Assembly (NCBI GenBank): GCA_046704385.1
Contig: JBJKSB010000018.1
Coordinates: forward strand, 75,594-139,593
Origin: GH45 sp046704385
GTDB taxonomy: Bacteria > Bacteroidota > Bacteroidia > Bacteroidales > SZUA-534
Length of the DNA: 64,000 bases
Reading direction: 5' to 3'
Positions within the stretch are counted from its first letter, which is position 1. The number at the start of each line of letters is the position of its first letter. Under the pieces are notes generated by a model, which ran no database searches, had not been told where the DNA came from, and worked only from the letters and a program-made list of their open reading frames with translations. The position numbers were made by a program, and so were the translations under genes. Below, piece after piece: positions 43,677 through 51,507 of the stretch.

Positions 43677-45536
43677 TTAACTCCACTCGCTCAAATAGAG
43701 CCATCGGTTTTCCATTTCGGGTAGTGTATTTTCAATTTCAGAAAGCCTTTTTGATGCATTAATAATTTCATCTGTCGATAAGGTTCCTGAAGCCAGCGAT
43801 TGTTCCATATTGCTTTTTTCATTTTCCAGATTTTCAATCTGCTTTGACAATTGATCGAATTCCTGTTGTTCTTTATAGGTAAGTTTGGTTTTTTCCTTTT
43901 CTACTTCAGTTTCGGCTTTTTCAGGTTTGGGCTTATCGTCATTTTTCTGTTGTTTATCCTGATCGTTGACCCACTTCCTGTAATCACTGTAATTTCCCGG
44001 ATAATCCTTAATCTTTCCATCTCCCTGAAAAACAAATAAATGATCAACAATTTTGTCCATAAAATAACGATCATGTGATACAATTATTACGCATCCCTGA
44101 AATTCTTTCAAATAATCTTCAAGAACATTCAAAGTCATAATATCCAAATCATTTGTTGGCTCATCCAAAATCAGAAAATTAGGATTCCGCATTAACACAG
44201 TCATCAGGTAAAGTCGGCGTTTTTCACCCCCGCTAAGTTTATATACATAAGAATAGTGCGTAGGTGGTGGAAACAAAAAATAATTTAAAAATTGGGTGGG
44301 CGAAAGCCTTCTGCCATCTCCCATCGGTATGTCCTCGGCAACTTCTTTAATTACATCGATTACCCGTTTATTTTCATCAAACCGTATACCTTCTTGCGTA
44401 TAATACCCCATTACAACTGTTTGGCCAACCTCAATAGTCCCTTTATCAATGGCTTCACTTCCCGTGATAATATTCATAAAAGTCGTTTTTCCACAGCCAT
44501 TATCACCAACTATACCAATTTTTTCTCCTTTTGCAAAGTTGTATGAAAAATCATCGAGTATTTTTAGGTTGTCAAAAGATTTATACAAGCTGGTAATCTC
44601 CAGTACTTTTTTTCCCAGCCGGGCACTCTGAACATCAATCTGGACTTCACCCTGGTGTTTTTTTCGTTGTGCCAGTTCTTTGGTCTCATAAAACGAGTCG
44701 ATGCGATATTTTGCTTTGCCTGTTCTGGCAGAGGGTGTACGATTGATCCAGTCGAGTTCTTTTTTGAATAAAGCCCGGGCCTTATCAATTTCTATATTCT
44801 GGTTATAAACTCTTTCTTCACGTTTATTTAAAAAATAGGAATAATTGCCTTTGTACCGGAAAATCTGGTTATCGTCGAGCTCATATATAACATCACAAAC
44901 CCTGTCAAGGAAGTAGCGATCGTGAGTTACCATGATCAAAGTGCTCTTTGATGATTTCAAAAAACCTTCAAGCCATTCAATCATATCCAGATCGAGATGG
45001 TTTGTAGGTTCATCGAGTATTAAAATATCAGGTTCACTAATTAAAACACTGGCCAGTGCCAGCCGTTTTTTTTGTCCACCAGACAGTTCTCCAACCCTTT
45101 GTTCATAATTTGTAATTTTTAAGGTAGATAAAATCTGCCTGATCTTTAACTCATAATCCCAGGCGTTGAGCAAATCCATGGTATGAATGGCTGCATCTAG
45201 TCTTTCCGTATCATTTATCTGACAAGCAAGTTCATATTCTTTGATGGCTGATAATATCTTATCCGATGAATTATATACTTCATCAATTACTGAAAGATTT
45301 TCGTTTAATGGCGGTTCCTGCTCTAAATACGCTACGGTTATATCGTTTCTGAAAATCAGGCTACCACTGTCAGCCGTATCTTTTCCTCCTAATATTCTTA
45401 ACAAGGATGTTTTTCCGGTCCCATTACGGGCTATAAGGGCAACACGCTGGTCCTTATCTATAGTAAAATTGATGTTTTCAAATAACACCAAATCGCCAAA
45501 CGACTTGGTTAAATTTTCTACCTGTAAATAGTTCAT
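43677..45536 (-). CDS. ABC-F family ATPase (Uup/EttA-like)
   Basis: Soluble ABC-F protein with two ATPase cassettes and no membrane domain, expected to act on ribosomes. From the ATG at 45534-45536: MNYLQVENLTKSFG, Walker A GTGKTS, signature LSGGQKKRLALA, Walker B LILDEPTNHLDLD; a linker between cassettes (about 230-300); then GDNGCGKTT, LSGGEKRRLYL, LILDEPTNDLD. The C-terminus (about 525-619) is a charged coiled coil, as in Uup-type members. Whether it is Uup, EttA or a drug-resistance type cannot be decided by eye; Uup is suggested by the coiled-coil tail. The ORF extension starting at 45569 is not used. Confidence 0.9.
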   Translation of the reverse strand: MNYLQVENLTKSFGDLVLFENINFTIDKDQRVALIARNGTGKTSLLRILGGKDTADSGSLIFRNDITVAYLEQEPPLNENLSVIDEVYNSSDKILSAIKEYELACQINDTERLDAAIHTMDLLNAWDYELKIRQILSTLKITNYEQRVGELSGGQKKRLALASVLISEPDILILDEPTNHLDLDMIEWLEGFLKSSKSTLIMVTHDRYFLDRVCDVIYELDDNQIFRYKGNYSYFLNKREERVYNQNIEIDKARALFKKELDWINRTPSARTGKAKYRIDSFYETKELAQRKKHQGEVQIDVQSARLGKKVLEITSLYKSFDNLKILDDFSYNFAKGEKIGIVGDNGCGKTTFMNIITGSEAIDKGTIEVGQTVVMGYYTQEGIRFDENKRVIDVIKEVAEDIPMGDGRRLSPTQFLNYFLFPPPTHYSYVYKLSGGEKRRLYLMTVLMRNPNFLILDEPTNDLDIMTLNVLEDYLKEFQGCVIIVSHDRYFMDKIVDHLFVFQGDGKIKDYPGNYSDYRKWVNDQDKQQKNDDKPKPEKAETEVEKEKTKLTYKEQQEFDQLSKQIENLENEKSNMEQSLASGTLSTDEIINASKRLSEIENTLPEMENRWLYLSEWS

Positions 45537-45578
45537 GAAGCATCGATAAAATCGCTCAAAAGTAGTCAAATTTATAAT

Positions 45579-45602
45579 AAAAAAAACCGCCCAAAGGCGG
45601 TT
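45579..45602 (-). terminator. Terminator of the response regulator gene
   Basis: Minus strand AACCGCC and GGCGGTT (45596-45602 and 45585-45591) pair perfectly with a 4-base loop, followed by eight T. It lies 24 bases after the regulator's stop codon and just upstream of the ABC-F gene. Confidence 0.88.
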
Positions 45603-45626
45603 CAGCTTTTATTTATAGTTGTCAAA

Positions 45627-46010
45627 CTAAACAAATTCCTGTACCAACTCTTTAACCCGGTTGATTAATTTATCGAGCTTCAGAGGTTTCTCAAAATAAT
45701 CGGCTGCACCCATTTCCTTTGCCCTTTTACCCTCTTCATACTGGCTTCGCGCAGTTACCATTATCACCGGAATACTGGAAAGCTTTTGGTCCTTCATCAT
45801 CTCTTCCAACACGTCGTATCCTGATAAACCGGGCATCATAATATCTAATAGAACAAGATCAATATCTTTTTTTCTTAAAACAGCCAGGGCTTCTTCACCG
45901 GTAACAGCTGTCAATATTTTAAAATTTTGCCCCCTTAATGCACTTTCAAGCAATAAATTATTTGTTGATGAATCATCAACTAAAAGGACGTTGGGAATAG
46001 AGTTCTTCAT
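45627..46010 (-). CDS. Single-domain response regulator (CheY-like)
   Basis: A receiver domain alone, 127 residues, without an output domain. Acidic pocket LLVDDSS (10-16), phosphoacceptor Asp56 in LVLLDIMMPG, Thr in IMVTARSQ and Lys in FEKPLKLDK complete the receiver set. Such proteins relay phosphate or bind a partner; the partner is unknown. It is divergent from a Crp/Fnr-family gene, with a palindrome in the gap, and no histidine kinase is adjacent. Confidence 0.92.
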   Translation of the reverse strand: MKNSIPNVLLVDDSSTNNLLLESALRGQNFKILTAVTGEEALAVLRKKDIDLVLLDIMMPGLSGYDVLEEMMKDQKLSSIPVIMVTARSQYEEGKRAKEMGAADYFEKPLKLDKLINRVKELVQEFV

Positions 46011-46029
46011 AAGTACGAAAATTTAAGTC

Positions 46030-46060
46030 CTGGAAAAACGAATCTATTATTCTTTTCCAG
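46030..46060. promoter_or_regulatory. Palindrome between response regulator and Crp/Fnr gene
   Basis: CTGGAAAA (46030-46037) and TTTTCCAG (46053-46060) are perfect arms; inside them GAAT and ATTC pair, with one 2-base internal bulge. A 31-base near-perfect inverted repeat just upstream of the response regulator ATG; either an operator or a 5' hairpin. Confidence 0.4.
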
Positions 46061-46178
46061 CAAATAAAAATAAGAAAACAATTCGTATTTTCATTTAAAA
46101 TTTAAATAATCAGCTTAGGAAATTTTATGAGATAAATCAAATTTCGGTATATTTAAGAAATATTTTAATGCGAGAAAA

Positions 46179-46850
46179 ATGACTACGGAAATTCAAAAAG
46201 CTTTTTCACCATGGTTTGACAACCTTTCGGAAGAATTATTACTGAAAGTTGCTGAAAATCAAGTGAATCTGTCATACAACAAAGGTGAAATACTTAGTAA
46301 ACAGGGAGGTTTTGCTTCGCACATGGTATTTTTAACAGAAGGTTTGGTTAAAATTTATAAGGAACATAATGATAAGAACCTGATCCTGAAAATAGTAAAA
46401 CCGGGAGAGTTTATAGGGTTGTCGTCTCTTTATAATAAAGGGATATTTAATTATAGCGCCGCAACAATTGATAGTTCAAAGGTTTATAGCCTCAGTGCAG
46501 AGGTAATAAAGTTTTTGGTTCAGAATAACTCTGATTTTGCTGAGAAAATTATTGCCCAGATAAATACGAATATGTCACAGTTTTTTGAACGCATTATCAG
46601 TCTCACACAAAAACAGTTACATGGGCGAATTGCAGATGTGATACTACACTTGTCACGTGAAATATATGAAGCTGATAAATTCAATATGCTACTCACGCGC
46701 CGCGATATTGCTGAATTTTGTGGTATGTCAACCGAAAGCGCTATCAGGATTTTAAAAGAATTCCATAATGACAAAATTGTTAATATTGATGGTAAATTTC
46801 TGGAAGTGATTAGTTACCCGTTGCTGGAGAGGCTGAGTGAAGTAGGATAA
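46179..46850 (+). CDS. Crp/Fnr-family transcription regulator
   Basis: Cyclic-nucleotide-binding-type regulator, 223 residues: beta-roll sensor domain (about 20-125, GEILSKQGGFASHMVFLTEGLVKIY), a dimer helix and a Crp-type winged helix (about 165-215, LTRRDIAEFCGMSTESAIRILKEF). The sensor lacks the FNR cysteine cluster, so it is not an iron-sulfur oxygen sensor; ligand is unknown. Start at ATG 46179. Convergent with argS. Confidence 0.92.
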   Translation: MTTEIQKAFSPWFDNLSEELLLKVAENQVNLSYNKGEILSKQGGFASHMVFLTEGLVKIYKEHNDKNLILKIVKPGEFIGLSSLYNKGIFNYSAATIDSSKVYSLSAEVIKFLVQNNSDFAEKIIAQINTNMSQFFERIISLTQKQLHGRIADVILHLSREIYEADKFNMLLTRRDIAEFCGMSTESAIRILKEFHNDKIVNIDGKFLEVISYPLLERLSEVG

Positions 46851-46858
46851 ATAGTTCT

Positions 46859-46918
46859 CAGTCTTCAGTCATCAGTCTTTAGTGGGCTGGGAGCATAAAA
46901 AAGAGTACTGAATACTGT
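46859..46918. repeat. Degenerate short repeats at the crp/argS junction
   Basis: CAGTCTT / CAGTCAT / CAGTCTT near-copies, then GAGTACTGAATACTG, fill the space between two convergent genes. No gene. Confidence 0.45.
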
Positions 46919-46928
46919 GAACTGTCGA

Positions 46929-48722
46929 CTACATCTTCTCCGGAACATCAATTCCCAGCAATTTAGCTCCAATCCTGATTGTATCAGCAACTTTTAATGA
47001 AACCTGCAACCTGAAATCGCGTTTTTCAGAATCTTCCTCTTTTACTACCGTATGATCATGATAAAACTGGTTGTATTCTTTAGCCAGATCGTAAATATAA
47101 TTTCCAATTAATGCAGGGCTATAATTTTGTCCGGCTTCCGAGATTATACCCGGAAATTCGAATAACAGCTTAACGAGTTCCAGCTCTTTTGCCGTCAGGG
47201 CAAGTGCAGAATTCAATTGTGCATCCAGGCTTAATCCCGCGTCCTTAGCTTTCCGTAGCACTGACTTGATGCGGGCATGCGTATATTGAATAAACGGACC
47301 TGTATTGCCGTTAAAGTCAATAGATTCCTTAGGATTAAACATCATGGTTTTCTTTGGGTCGACTTTGAGAATAAAATATTTTAAAGCTCCCAAACCTATC
47401 CTTCTAACCACTTCGCTTGCTTCATTATCAGTCATTTCGTCCAGTTTGCCTAGCTCTTCCGAAGTTTCGCGTGCTGTTTCAACCATTTCATCTATTAAAT
47501 CGTCGGCATCAACCACAGTACCTTCACGTGATTTCATTTTACCTTCGGGTAGTTCCACCATGCCATAAGATAAATGCTGGATATGATCGGACCAGTCAAA
47601 ACCCAGTTTTTTCAAAACCAGTTTCAATACCTGGAAATGGTAATTCTGTTCATTTCCCACTACATAAATATGATCATCCAGATGAAATTCCGAAAAGCGT
47701 TGATGTGCTGTACCAATATCCTGGGTCATATAAACAGATGTACCATCGGACCGTAATAATATTTTCTGATCAAGCCCGTCGCCAGTCAGATCAGCCCATA
47801 CTGAATCGTCTTCTTTTTGTATTAAAACACCTTTTTTAAGACCTTCCAAAACCAGTGATTTTCCCAATTTATAGGTCTCCGATTCGTAGTAAATTTTATC
47901 AAAATTAACCCCCATCGCCTGGTAGGTAACTTCAAAACCAGCGTATACCCAACTATTCATGGTTGTCCATAAATCAGTGATTTCCTTATCGCCGGCTTCC
48001 CATTTGCGGAGCATTTCGCGTGCTTGCTGTATCAATGGGGCTTGTTCTTTTGCTTCGTCTTCAGATTTACCAGATGCTATTAATTGTGAAATTTCCTTTT
48101 TGTATTCCTGATCAAATTTTACGTAATAATTTCCAACCAGCTTATCGCCCTTTATACCGGTACTTTCGGGCATCTCATTATTGCCCCATTTTTGCCAGGC
48201 CAACATACTTTTACAAATATGGATACCCCGGTCGTTTACAAGGTTAACTTTCAGTACTTTATGACCATTAGCCTTCAGTATTTCAGCAACAGAATAACCT
48301 AGCAGGTTATTTCTTATATGTCCAAGATGCAAAGGTTTATTAGTGTTTGGGCTCGAATATTCTACCATAATTGTTTTACCGCTACTCTCCTCTTTGGCCA
48401 GGCCATAAGTCGGATTAGCACACATTTCGCTTAATAATGTAACCCAGTAACTATCAGCAAATTTTAGATTAAGAAATCCTTTAACCACGTTAAAACTTTC
48501 AACAGAATCGACTGCATTTTGTATAAAAGCACCCAAATCATCGGCAGTTTGCACCGGATTTTTTCTTGAAAGTTTTAAAAACGGGAAAACCACGAGTGTA
48601 AAGTCACCTTCAAATTCCTTGCGTGTTTTTTGAAACTGTATCAGGCTTTTATCAACATCAGCGTTATATAACACCTTAATTCCTTTAATAACTGTATTTT
48701 CAAGTGTTTTAAGAATTTCCAT
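46929..48722 (-). CDS. argS: Arginyl-tRNA synthetase
   Basis: Class I aminoacyl-tRNA synthetase charging tRNA-Arg (597 residues). N-terminal Add-1 domain (1-110), HIGH motif as HLGH at 132-135 in SSPNTNKPLHLGH, KMSKS equivalent KMKSR at 395-399 in LPEGKMKSREG, and the C-terminal anticodon-binding DALR helices (about 470-597, FIQYTHARIKSVLRKA). Length normal. A TATATTTG (-7 box, complement of 48748-48755) lies 26 bases before the ATG. Divergent from the DEAD-box gene. Confidence 0.97.
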   Translation of the reverse strand: MEILKTLENTVIKGIKVLYNADVDKSLIQFQKTRKEFEGDFTLVVFPFLKLSRKNPVQTADDLGAFIQNAVDSVESFNVVKGFLNLKFADSYWVTLLSEMCANPTYGLAKEESSGKTIMVEYSSPNTNKPLHLGHIRNNLLGYSVAEILKANGHKVLKVNLVNDRGIHICKSMLAWQKWGNNEMPESTGIKGDKLVGNYYVKFDQEYKKEISQLIASGKSEDEAKEQAPLIQQAREMLRKWEAGDKEITDLWTTMNSWVYAGFEVTYQAMGVNFDKIYYESETYKLGKSLVLEGLKKGVLIQKEDDSVWADLTGDGLDQKILLRSDGTSVYMTQDIGTAHQRFSEFHLDDHIYVVGNEQNYHFQVLKLVLKKLGFDWSDHIQHLSYGMVELPEGKMKSREGTVVDADDLIDEMVETARETSEELGKLDEMTDNEASEVVRRIGLGALKYFILKVDPKKTMMFNPKESIDFNGNTGPFIQYTHARIKSVLRKAKDAGLSLDAQLNSALALTAKELELVKLLFEFPGIISEAGQNYSPALIGNYIYDLAKEYNQFYHDHTVVKEEDSEKRDFRLQVSLKVADTIRIGAKLLGIDVPEKM

Positions 48723-48937
48723 CAGATAGTAATTATAAAATTTGCTGCAAATATAGCAAATGCATTTATTTTTTAGTTCTGCCGCATTTTAAAAGAAACA
48801 GGCTTTAGCCAAATAAATCCTCAAACCTTTCAAATCCATGCAATTCATTTCAACTCATTAATTTCAATCCAGAATTGCCTTTGAGAAATTCCTATTTGAA
48901 TTCTTTTAACTAAATAAGTATTAATTAATTCTTTTTA

Positions 48938-48966
48938 TTGCAATTCAAATAATAAAACTACCTTTG
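48938..48966 (+). promoter_or_regulatory. Promoter of the DEAD-box helicase
   Basis: TTG at 48938-48940, 18 bases, TACCTTTG at 48959-48966. Transcription would start near 48970, leaving a leader of about 150 bases. Confidence 0.65.
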
Positions 48967-48969
48967 CGG

Positions 48970-49123
48970 CCGATTTGCAAGCACTGCAAATTTCTGGGTG
49001 TGAATGGAATACATTTCGGGTTTTATTGGCTGCGTAGCCGTCTAATTTTGTCCATTTTCGCCTGTTAACATAACCTCCGGGCTGAAAGTAAAATGGTTTT
49101 TAGACGGAATTATAAATCAATTA
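48970..49123 (+). ncRNA. Structured 5' leader of the DEAD-box helicase mRNA
   Basis: Leader with several helices visible by eye: ATTTGCA/TGCAAAT (48973-48979 with 48985-48991); GGCT/AGCC (49028-49031 with 49036-49039); CCGTCTAA/TTAGACGG (49038-49045 with 49100-49107) enclosing CCATTTT/AAAATGG (49052-49058 with 49090-49096). The second and third share bases 49038-49039, so they could be alternative states. The long helix ends 16 bases before the ATG. This resembles self-regulating or cold-responsive leaders of RNA helicase genes; the mechanism is inference. Confidence 0.6.
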
Positions 49124-50854
49124 ATGCACAATTTTAATGAAATGGGCCTGTCGCAGGAGTTGTTCAGGGCCATTAGTGAAATGGGGTTTGAAAAACCTAC
49201 ACCCATCCAGGAAAAAACCATTCCTGCCATTCTGAACCAGGGAAACGATATAATTGCCCTGGCGCAAACCGGAACCGGTAAAACTGCCGGATTTGGATTA
49301 CCAATATTAAATCAGATCGACATCAATAACCGACACACTCAGGCATTAATACTTTGTCCTACACGGGAATTGTGTTTACAGATTGCAAGCGATTTGGGCC
49401 AGTTTGGTAAATATTTACCTCATATCTCTACTGAAGCCGTTTATGGCGGTACCAGTATTGTTCCGCAAATTAAAGCTTTACAAAAGGGTGCCCAGGTTGT
49501 AGTTGGTACTCCGGGACGTACACTCGACTTAATAAATCGTAAAGTATTACGCCCAAACCAGATTAAATGGCTTGTTTTGGATGAAGCCGATGAAATGCTC
49601 AATATGGGATTTAAGGAAGAACTGGATGCAATTTTAGCTTCTACTCCTGATAAGAAGCAAACCCTGTTATTCTCGGCTACTATGCCCGATGCTGTGAGGA
49701 CTATAGCCAATAAGTATATGAATGAAACTGAAGAAATTGCGGTGGGTGGTAAAAATACGGGTGCCGATAATGTGATGCATCACTATTATTTAACCCGTGC
49801 TACCGATAAATACCTGGCTTTACGTCGTGTCATTGATATTAACCCAAATATGTATGGTATTGTTTTTTGCCGTACCCGCCGCGAAACCAAGGAAATTTCG
49901 GATCATTTGATGCGTGAAGGCTATAATGCCGATGCCTTGCATGGTGATTTGTCGCAAAGTCAGCGTGATTTTGTTATGCAACGCTTCCGACTAAAACATT
50001 TGCAGGTTTTGGTTGCTACTGATGTAGCTGCCCGCGGGCTTGATGTAAATGAGCTGACCCATGTTATTAATTACAACCTGCCCGACGATCCGGAAGTTTA
50101 TATCCACCGCAGTGGGCGTACCGGAAGAGCTGGTAAGTTTGGAGTATCAATTGCCTTAATTCATTCGCGCGAGACACAGAAATTAAAACAGATAGAGAAA
50201 CTTCTGAAAAAGAAATTCGAACTGAAGCAGGTTCCGGGTGGTCGTGAGATTTGCGAAAAAAGATTATTCAACTTGATTGATAAAGTGGAGAAGGTTGCTG
50301 TTGATGAAAACCAGATTGAATCGTTTTTGCCGGTAATTTTTAAAAAACTTTCATGGATGGAGCGCGATGATCTTATTAAGCGTTTTGTAAGTGTGGAGTT
50401 CAACCATTTCCTTGAATATTATAAAGATGCCAAGGATATTAATATAACCAAAGATCACGAAAAAGAAGACCGTAAGCGGAAAGGAAAAACCGGTTATGCC
50501 CGTTTTTATATCAACCTTGGAACCAAACATAACATCAATACCGCCCGACTAATCGGTATTATTAATGATTATACCAATCAACGCGATATCCCCATCGGTA
50601 AAATTGATATACTTCGGAAATTCTCGTTTTTTGAAGTGGAACATGGTTTTGAAAGCAAAATATTAAGTGCATTTACCGGCCAGCTGTTCGAAGGTGAGGA
50701 ACTGGAGGTGGAACTTTCAAAACCTATGGCAAAACCAAAACCTGAGAGTTTTAGAAAAAATGACTTTTCCGATCGAAAAAATAGCCGGAAACCCAAACGT
50801 GGTAAACCGGAAGGAAAGTACAAAGAGGGTAAGAAAAAACCACGCAGGAAGTAG
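49124..50854 (+). CDS. DEAD-box RNA helicase with DbpA-like C-terminal domain
   Basis: ATP-dependent RNA helicase (576 residues). Q motif GFEKPTPIQE, motif I AQTGTGKT (47-54), motif II DEAD (153-156), motif III SAT, motif VI HRSGRTGRAG. A DbpA-type RNA-binding (RRM-like) domain occupies about 445-535 (YARFYINLGTKHNI), followed by a basic tail rich in K/R (about 540-576). DbpA-like and CsdA-like enzymes aid ribosome assembly, often in the cold. The long structured leader suggests regulation at the RNA level. Start ATG 49124. Confidence 0.94.
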   Translation: MHNFNEMGLSQELFRAISEMGFEKPTPIQEKTIPAILNQGNDIIALAQTGTGKTAGFGLPILNQIDINNRHTQALILCPTRELCLQIASDLGQFGKYLPHISTEAVYGGTSIVPQIKALQKGAQVVVGTPGRTLDLINRKVLRPNQIKWLVLDEADEMLNMGFKEELDAILASTPDKKQTLLFSATMPDAVRTIANKYMNETEEIAVGGKNTGADNVMHHYYLTRATDKYLALRRVIDINPNMYGIVFCRTRRETKEISDHLMREGYNADALHGDLSQSQRDFVMQRFRLKHLQVLVATDVAARGLDVNELTHVINYNLPDDPEVYIHRSGRTGRAGKFGVSIALIHSRETQKLKQIEKLLKKKFELKQVPGGREICEKRLFNLIDKVEKVAVDENQIESFLPVIFKKLSWMERDDLIKRFVSVEFNHFLEYYKDAKDINITKDHEKEDRKRKGKTGYARFYINLGTKHNINTARLIGIINDYTNQRDIPIGKIDILRKFSFFEVEHGFESKILSAFTGQLFEGEELEVELSKPMAKPKPESFRKNDFSDRKNSRKPKRGKPEGKYKEGKKKPRRK

Positions 50855-50922
50855 AATTACTTCATTCCTAAACTAATGTAAAAAGCGATAGAATAAAAAG
50901 CAATAGAATAATTTAAATAATA

Positions 50923-50966
50923 GTTTTCCCCCTTTCCGCTGCGGCGGATTTTCCCCGGGGGAAAAC
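50923..50966. terminator. Long hairpin after the DEAD-box gene
   Basis: GTTTTCCCCC (50923-50932) and GGGGGAAAAC (50957-50966) are perfect 10-base arms; the loop contains CCGC/GCGG, and the right arm is itself nearly self-complementary (TTTTCCCC/GGGGAAAA). It lies 70 bases past the stop codon. There is no clean T run, so it may be a terminator or a palindromic repeat. Confidence 0.4.
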
Positions 50967-51111
50967 ACATTGAAAAAATTTTGAAGCTACCTGAAAAGTT
51001 TCAGTTTCAAATAGCCTTCACTAATTGTGCCCTCGGCAGGGTGAGAAAATGCTAAATTATATTTACTAATTCTCCGGAATGTGCTTCAATCCAACTCCTT
51101 ATAAGTGGCCG

Positions 51112-51207
51112 TTACTCCGCTTCATTTCCATTAACCTCTTTCGAACGAACTTTTAACAAATAATCGATGAGTAATACAAACGTAATTACCAATAAAACAT
51201 AGCCCAT
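51112..51207 (-). CDS. Unlisted 31-residue membrane micro-protein with SD
   Basis: A 31-codon ORF, ATG at 51205-51207 and TAA at 51112-51114, below the usual length cutoff. It has a perfect Shine-Dalgarno AGGAGG (complement of 51215-51220) seven bases before the ATG, which is exceptional in this window. Residues 1-19 (MGYVLLVITFVLLIDYLLK) form one hydrophobic helix with a single acidic residue, followed by a charged tail (VRSKEVNGNEAE), the pattern of a single-span inner-membrane micro-protein with its C-terminus in the cytoplasm. It resembles in style small accessory subunits such as KdpF, but no kdp genes are here and I claim no identity. It is divergent from the unknown gene at 51508, with a motif-rich region between. 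Confidence 0.6.
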   Translation of the reverse strand: MGYVLLVITFVLLIDYLLKVRSKEVNGNEAE

Positions 51208-51224
51208 TTTATTTCCTCCTGAAT

Positions 51225-51485
51225 TTAAGTTTTTAAGTTTATTTATTTTCTAAAAATTGCTACAGTTATGACCCATATATTATGGAGTCAGTCTAATTTT
51301 AGTAACAAATCTAATTCTTGGTAGAGCATAATTAAACAAACTTAAGCTGTATTTTTGGCTAAAGTTCCGACTTAAATTCAATTAGACTTAAGTCTTAATC
51401 TTATACTTAATTAAGTTTTAAGTAAACTTAATTCAATAATATATTTTTCTTAAGTATTCTTTCTTTACTTAAAAGAAAGCCTTAA
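51225..51485. promoter_or_regulatory. Dense TTAAG/CTTAA motif array in divergent gap
   Basis: About 13 copies of the pentamer TTAAG or its complement CTTAA occur in 261 bases, most as ACTTAA/TTAAGT, with back-to-back pairs (ACTTAATTAAGT near 51405-51416; GACTTAAGTC at 51386-51395). A CTTTCTTT/AAAGAAAG hairpin-palindrome (51459-51479) sits just before TAAATTTG (51483-51490), the -7 box of the downstream gene. The rest of the 653-base gap shows only the micro-ORF and the hairpin at 50923. Confidence 0.5.
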
Positions 51486-51507
51486 ATTTGTTTTTCAAAA
51501 TTGTGCC

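Noticed and set aside
47417..47839. 140-codon plus-strand ORF in argS
   Set aside because: Shadow of argS.
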